This document shows positions 6,275 to 7,563 of a stretch of DNA of 7,563 nt, piece by piece (the stretch's first letter is position 1; the number at the start of each line of letters is the position of its first letter). Source of the DNA: Nitrospirota bacterium (GTDB lineage Bacteria > Nitrospirota > Thermodesulfovibrionia > UBA6902 > BMS3Bbin08); contig DAOVVO010000065.1 in NCBI GenBank assembly GCA_030637135.1, forward strand, positions 1 to 7,563, written 5' to 3'. Below the pieces are notes generated by a model that searched no databases, was not told the DNA's origin, and was given only the letters and a program-made list of their open reading frames with translations. The position numbers and the translations under genes are program-made.

Positions 6275-6360
6275 CGGGGCGTAGCGCAGCCCGTTGATGA
6301 GACTTGGGCTTTTGGAACAAAAGTCCTTAGTCGATATCAAATCCCGTTATTCGGGAGCCA
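6275..6360 (+). pseudogene. Degenerate tRNA-Pro copy
   Basis: The first 17 bases are identical to those of the intact tRNA-Pro at 6424 (CGGGGCGTAGCGCAGCC). The match then breaks down. A TTTTGGAA anticodon-like loop, a GTCG...CAAATCC stretch recalling the T-arm, and a GCCA end can still be aligned, but the anticodon stem is replaced by a different hairpin (CTTTTG-GAA-CAAAAG) and the 3' end is CCCG-TTATT-CGGG, which cannot pair with the 5' acceptor strand. A functional tRNA is not expected. It may be a decayed duplicate or a 5' fragment joined to foreign sequence. Confidence 0.65.
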
Positions 6361-6423
6361 GGCGAATGCTAATGTTTACCCGTCTGATAATTGTAAGGGC
6401 TAATATAAAGGAGAAACCATATT

Positions 6424-6500
<77 letters not shown>

Positions 6501-6613
6501 GGAAGTTGCCAGATAGCGGATAGCTATTCGCCATATCGCTATTTGATATTTTTTTAAAATATTATTATTTGCTATCATCAATTAGCTATGTGCAATGAGC
6601 GAAATGCTAAACT

Positions 6614-6691
<78 letters not shown>

Positions 6692-6779
6692 AAAAATTTC
6701 ATAAAGTGAAATTTTTAGTTGTTAGCTGTTAATATTTTGTTTTTTACTATTGACTGATGACCAATGACAGTAGTTAAAC

Positions 6780-6818
6780 GGTGAGTGTAGCTCAGCTGGT
6801 TAGAGCATCTGACTGTGG
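6780..6818 (+). pseudogene. Isolated 5' half of a tRNA-His gene
   Basis: GGTGAGTG, TAGCTCAGCTGGTTAGAGCA and TCTGACTGTGG reproduce a normal acceptor 5' strand, D-arm and anticodon 5' strand up to the GTG anticodon. The sequence then turns into unrelated DNA (TATTGTTTATTG). No TCAGA, T-arm or CACTCACC 3' acceptor is found before the next tRNA. It is not a piece of the intact tRNA-His at 6983, whose acceptor and D-arm differ. It is best read as a tRNA-His cut by an insertion or deletion within its anticodon loop. Confidence 0.7.
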
Positions 6819-6976
6819 TATTGTTTATTGCTATAACTAACGCGATTCTATCTGATATAATGCCTGCAGGGTTCTCGTTGTTCATCACATGGACAGCAAC
6901 AGAAAGAATAATCAGCCATGGAATTTAGAGTGGCTTTGCAGAAATTGTCACTGCATTGTTCATCTCGCTTGATTAA
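6815..6976 (+). other. Possible remnant of a membrane-protein gene
   Basis: From the breakpoint in the tRNA-His half, one frame reads 37 codons of hydrophobic, protein-like sequence (VVLFIAITNAILSDIMPAG, then FSLFITWTATERIISHGI). A TAG at 6926-6928 is followed in the same frame by SGFAEIVTALFISLD and a TAA at 6974-6976. Two hydrophobic helices separated by ERIISHG would suit an integral membrane protein. There is no start codon with a ribosome binding site and the family is not recognised. Chance open frame in AT-rich DNA remains possible. Confidence 0.25.
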
Positions 6977-6982
6977 TATTAT

Positions 6983-7057
6983 GGTGGCTATAGTGTAAAG
7001 GCAGCACGAGAGACTGTGGCTCTCTTTGTACGGGTTCGAATCCCGTTAGCCACCCCA
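6983..7057 (+). tRNA. tRNA-His(GTG)
   Basis: Intact tRNA with the histidine-specific extra G (6983) opposite C73, acceptor GTGGCTA/TAGCCAC, a D-arm with a short loop (GTGT-AAAGGCA-GCAC), anticodon stem AGAGA/TCTCT with loop CTGTGGC (anticodon GTG at 7016-7018), T-arm ACGGGTTCGAATCCCGT and an encoded CCA. It follows a truncated second tRNA-His 5' half by about 165 bases, so this is probably the working copy. Confidence 0.95.
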
Positions 7058-7111
7058 TTAGCTATTTGCCATAAGCTCTTAGCAATAGGCTCTATGCTAA
7101 GGAGCTAAACT
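7058..7111. repeat. Degenerate AGCTAT-word spacer
   Basis: The spacer is composed of variants of TTAGCTATT, GCCATAAGCT, CTTAGCAATAGG and CTATGCTAAGG, each self-complementary around AGCT or a related core. Similar words fill the spacers at 6508-6613 and 7189-7320. No gene or promoter is seen. It may be a decayed short tandem repeat. Confidence 0.5.
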
Positions 7112-7188
7112 GCGCCTGTAGCTCAGCGGATTAGAGCATCGGCCTCCGAAGCCGAGTGTCGGAGGTTCAAATCCTCTCAGGCGCGCCA
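7112..7188 (+). tRNA. tRNA-Arg(CCG)
   Basis: A complete cloverleaf with acceptor GCGCCTG/CAGGCGC, anticodon stem TCGGC/GCCGA with loop CTCCGAA (anticodon CCG at 7146-7148), discriminator G and an encoded CCA. Its 5' part matches tRNA-Arg(TCT), but its variable loop and T-arm (7157-7178) are identical over 22 bases to those of tRNA-Pro (6469-6490), including the unusual GGTTCAAATCC T-loop. It therefore looks mosaic. Confidence 0.97.
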
Positions 7189-7322
7189 ATTAGCTAATGG
7201 CAAATAGCTGATAGTTGAGGATTATTTCTAAGAAGTATTCGCTATTGGCTATTTGCCATAAGCTATTAGCCATTCGCTGTATGCAATTAGCTGTGTGCTA
7301 AAATGTGCTCTGCAAATTTTTA
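7189..7322. repeat. Degenerate AGCTAT/GCCAT repeat spacer
   Basis: 134 bases made largely of TAGCTAATGGC, AATAGCTGATAG, TTCGCTATTGGCTATTTGCC, ATAAGCTATTAGCC and CAATTAGCTGTG variants. GGCTA (7247-7251) and TAGCC (7267-7271) give a small hairpin. It has the look of an eroded tandem repeat with mutually complementary words. No gene is visible. Confidence 0.55.
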
Positions 7323-7398
<76 letters not shown>

Positions 7399-7407
7399 TT
7401 AAAAATC

Positions 7408-7439
7408 AAGGACTTACAGGGTTTTTTCTGTAAGTCCTT
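7408..7439. terminator. Hairpin terminator after the tRNA cluster, probably bidirectional
   Basis: A perfect 12-bp stem, AAGGACTTACAG (7408-7419) with CTGTAAGTCCTT (7428-7439), and an 8-base T-rich loop. On the plus strand CTTATTT follows; on the minus strand TGATTTTT follows (7400-7407 read in reverse). The stem lies between tRNA-Lys and a possible minus-strand gene end, so it could stop transcription from both sides. The T-tracts are modest, so the hairpin is certain but its efficiency is not. Confidence 0.75.
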
Positions 7440-7474
7440 CTTATTTGGCAAACGCTTCGACCACAGAAAAAACA

Positions 7475-7563
7475 TCAATTAGATTGTTTCTCAACCTCTA
7501 AATCAGCTTCCATTTTTTTAACAATTTCCATCATACCGATAGAAATAATTAATTTCATAGCTT
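7475..7563 (-). CDS. Possible C-terminal end of a minus-strand gene (partial)
   Basis: On the minus strand a frame enters from the window edge and runs 28 codons to TGA at 7475-7477, reading A-M-K-L-I-I-S-I-G-M-M-E-I-V-K-K-M and then EADLEVEKQSN. The tail is helical and charged and unlike any family I can name. The frame contains ATG codons, so it might also be a very short gene starting at 7558. Support comes from its position: the stop lies 35 bases before the bidirectional-looking hairpin. Most of the gene, if real, lies outside the window. Confidence 0.35.
   Translation of the reverse strand, partial: AMKLIISIGMMEIVKKMEADLEVEKQSN

Noticed and set aside
6209..6403. Plus-strand 64-codon frame over the tRNA-Pro-like copy
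   Set aside because: It runs through the degenerate tRNA, lacks a ribosome binding site and resembles no protein.

Overview
The window looks like bacterial chromosome of moderate GC from a Gram-negative type lineage. Genes carry GGAGG-type ribosome binding sites, there is one secreted tetratricopeptide (TPR) protein, one NtrC/Fis-type regulator, and tRNA genes that encode their own CCA ends. The protein style and the hairpin-rich gaps would suit Nitrospirota or a deltaproteobacterial lineage, but this is an impression and nothing here settles the taxon.

Layout. Positions 1-311 hold no gene but two tandem copies of a hairpin-forming repeat. Two plus-strand genes follow: a PPC/DUF296 protein (312-749) and a nitroreductase-family flavoprotein (892-1407), separated by a large imperfect hairpin. 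A second palindromic patch (1411-1500) lies between the nitroreductase and a convergent minus-strand gene for a short NtrC-like protein that keeps the Fis-type DNA-binding domain but lacks the AAA+ ATPase core (1502-2029). A divergent gap with a good sigma70 promoter leads to a small exported TPR protein (2345-2635).

The central part is a minus-strand pair, nadB (L-aspartate oxidase, 4174-5748) and pyruvate kinase (2750-4159), 14 bases apart and probably cotranscribed. A strong sigma70-like promoter (6011-6039, minus) starts this transcript about 255 bases before the nadB ATG. The leader can fold into a compact junction RNA closed by a 7-bp helix, and the 3' strand of that helix can pair equally well with a later segment. 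This is the best candidate in the window for an undescribed regulatory RNA, possibly tied to NAD synthesis.

The right end (6275-7398) is a plus-strand tRNA cluster: a degenerate tRNA-Pro copy, tRNA-Pro(TGG), tRNA-Arg(TCT), an isolated 5' half of a tRNA-His, an intact tRNA-His(GTG), tRNA-Arg(CCG) and tRNA-Lys(CTT). It ends in a 12-bp-stem hairpin that probably terminates transcription from both sides. The tRNA spacers are built from degenerate, self-complementary AGCTAT/GCCAT words. Two damaged tRNA copies, shared blocks between unlike tRNAs, and a stretch that reads like a broken membrane-protein gene suggest that the cluster has been rearranged by recombination or past insertions. The last bases contain what may be the C-terminal end of a further minus-strand gene.
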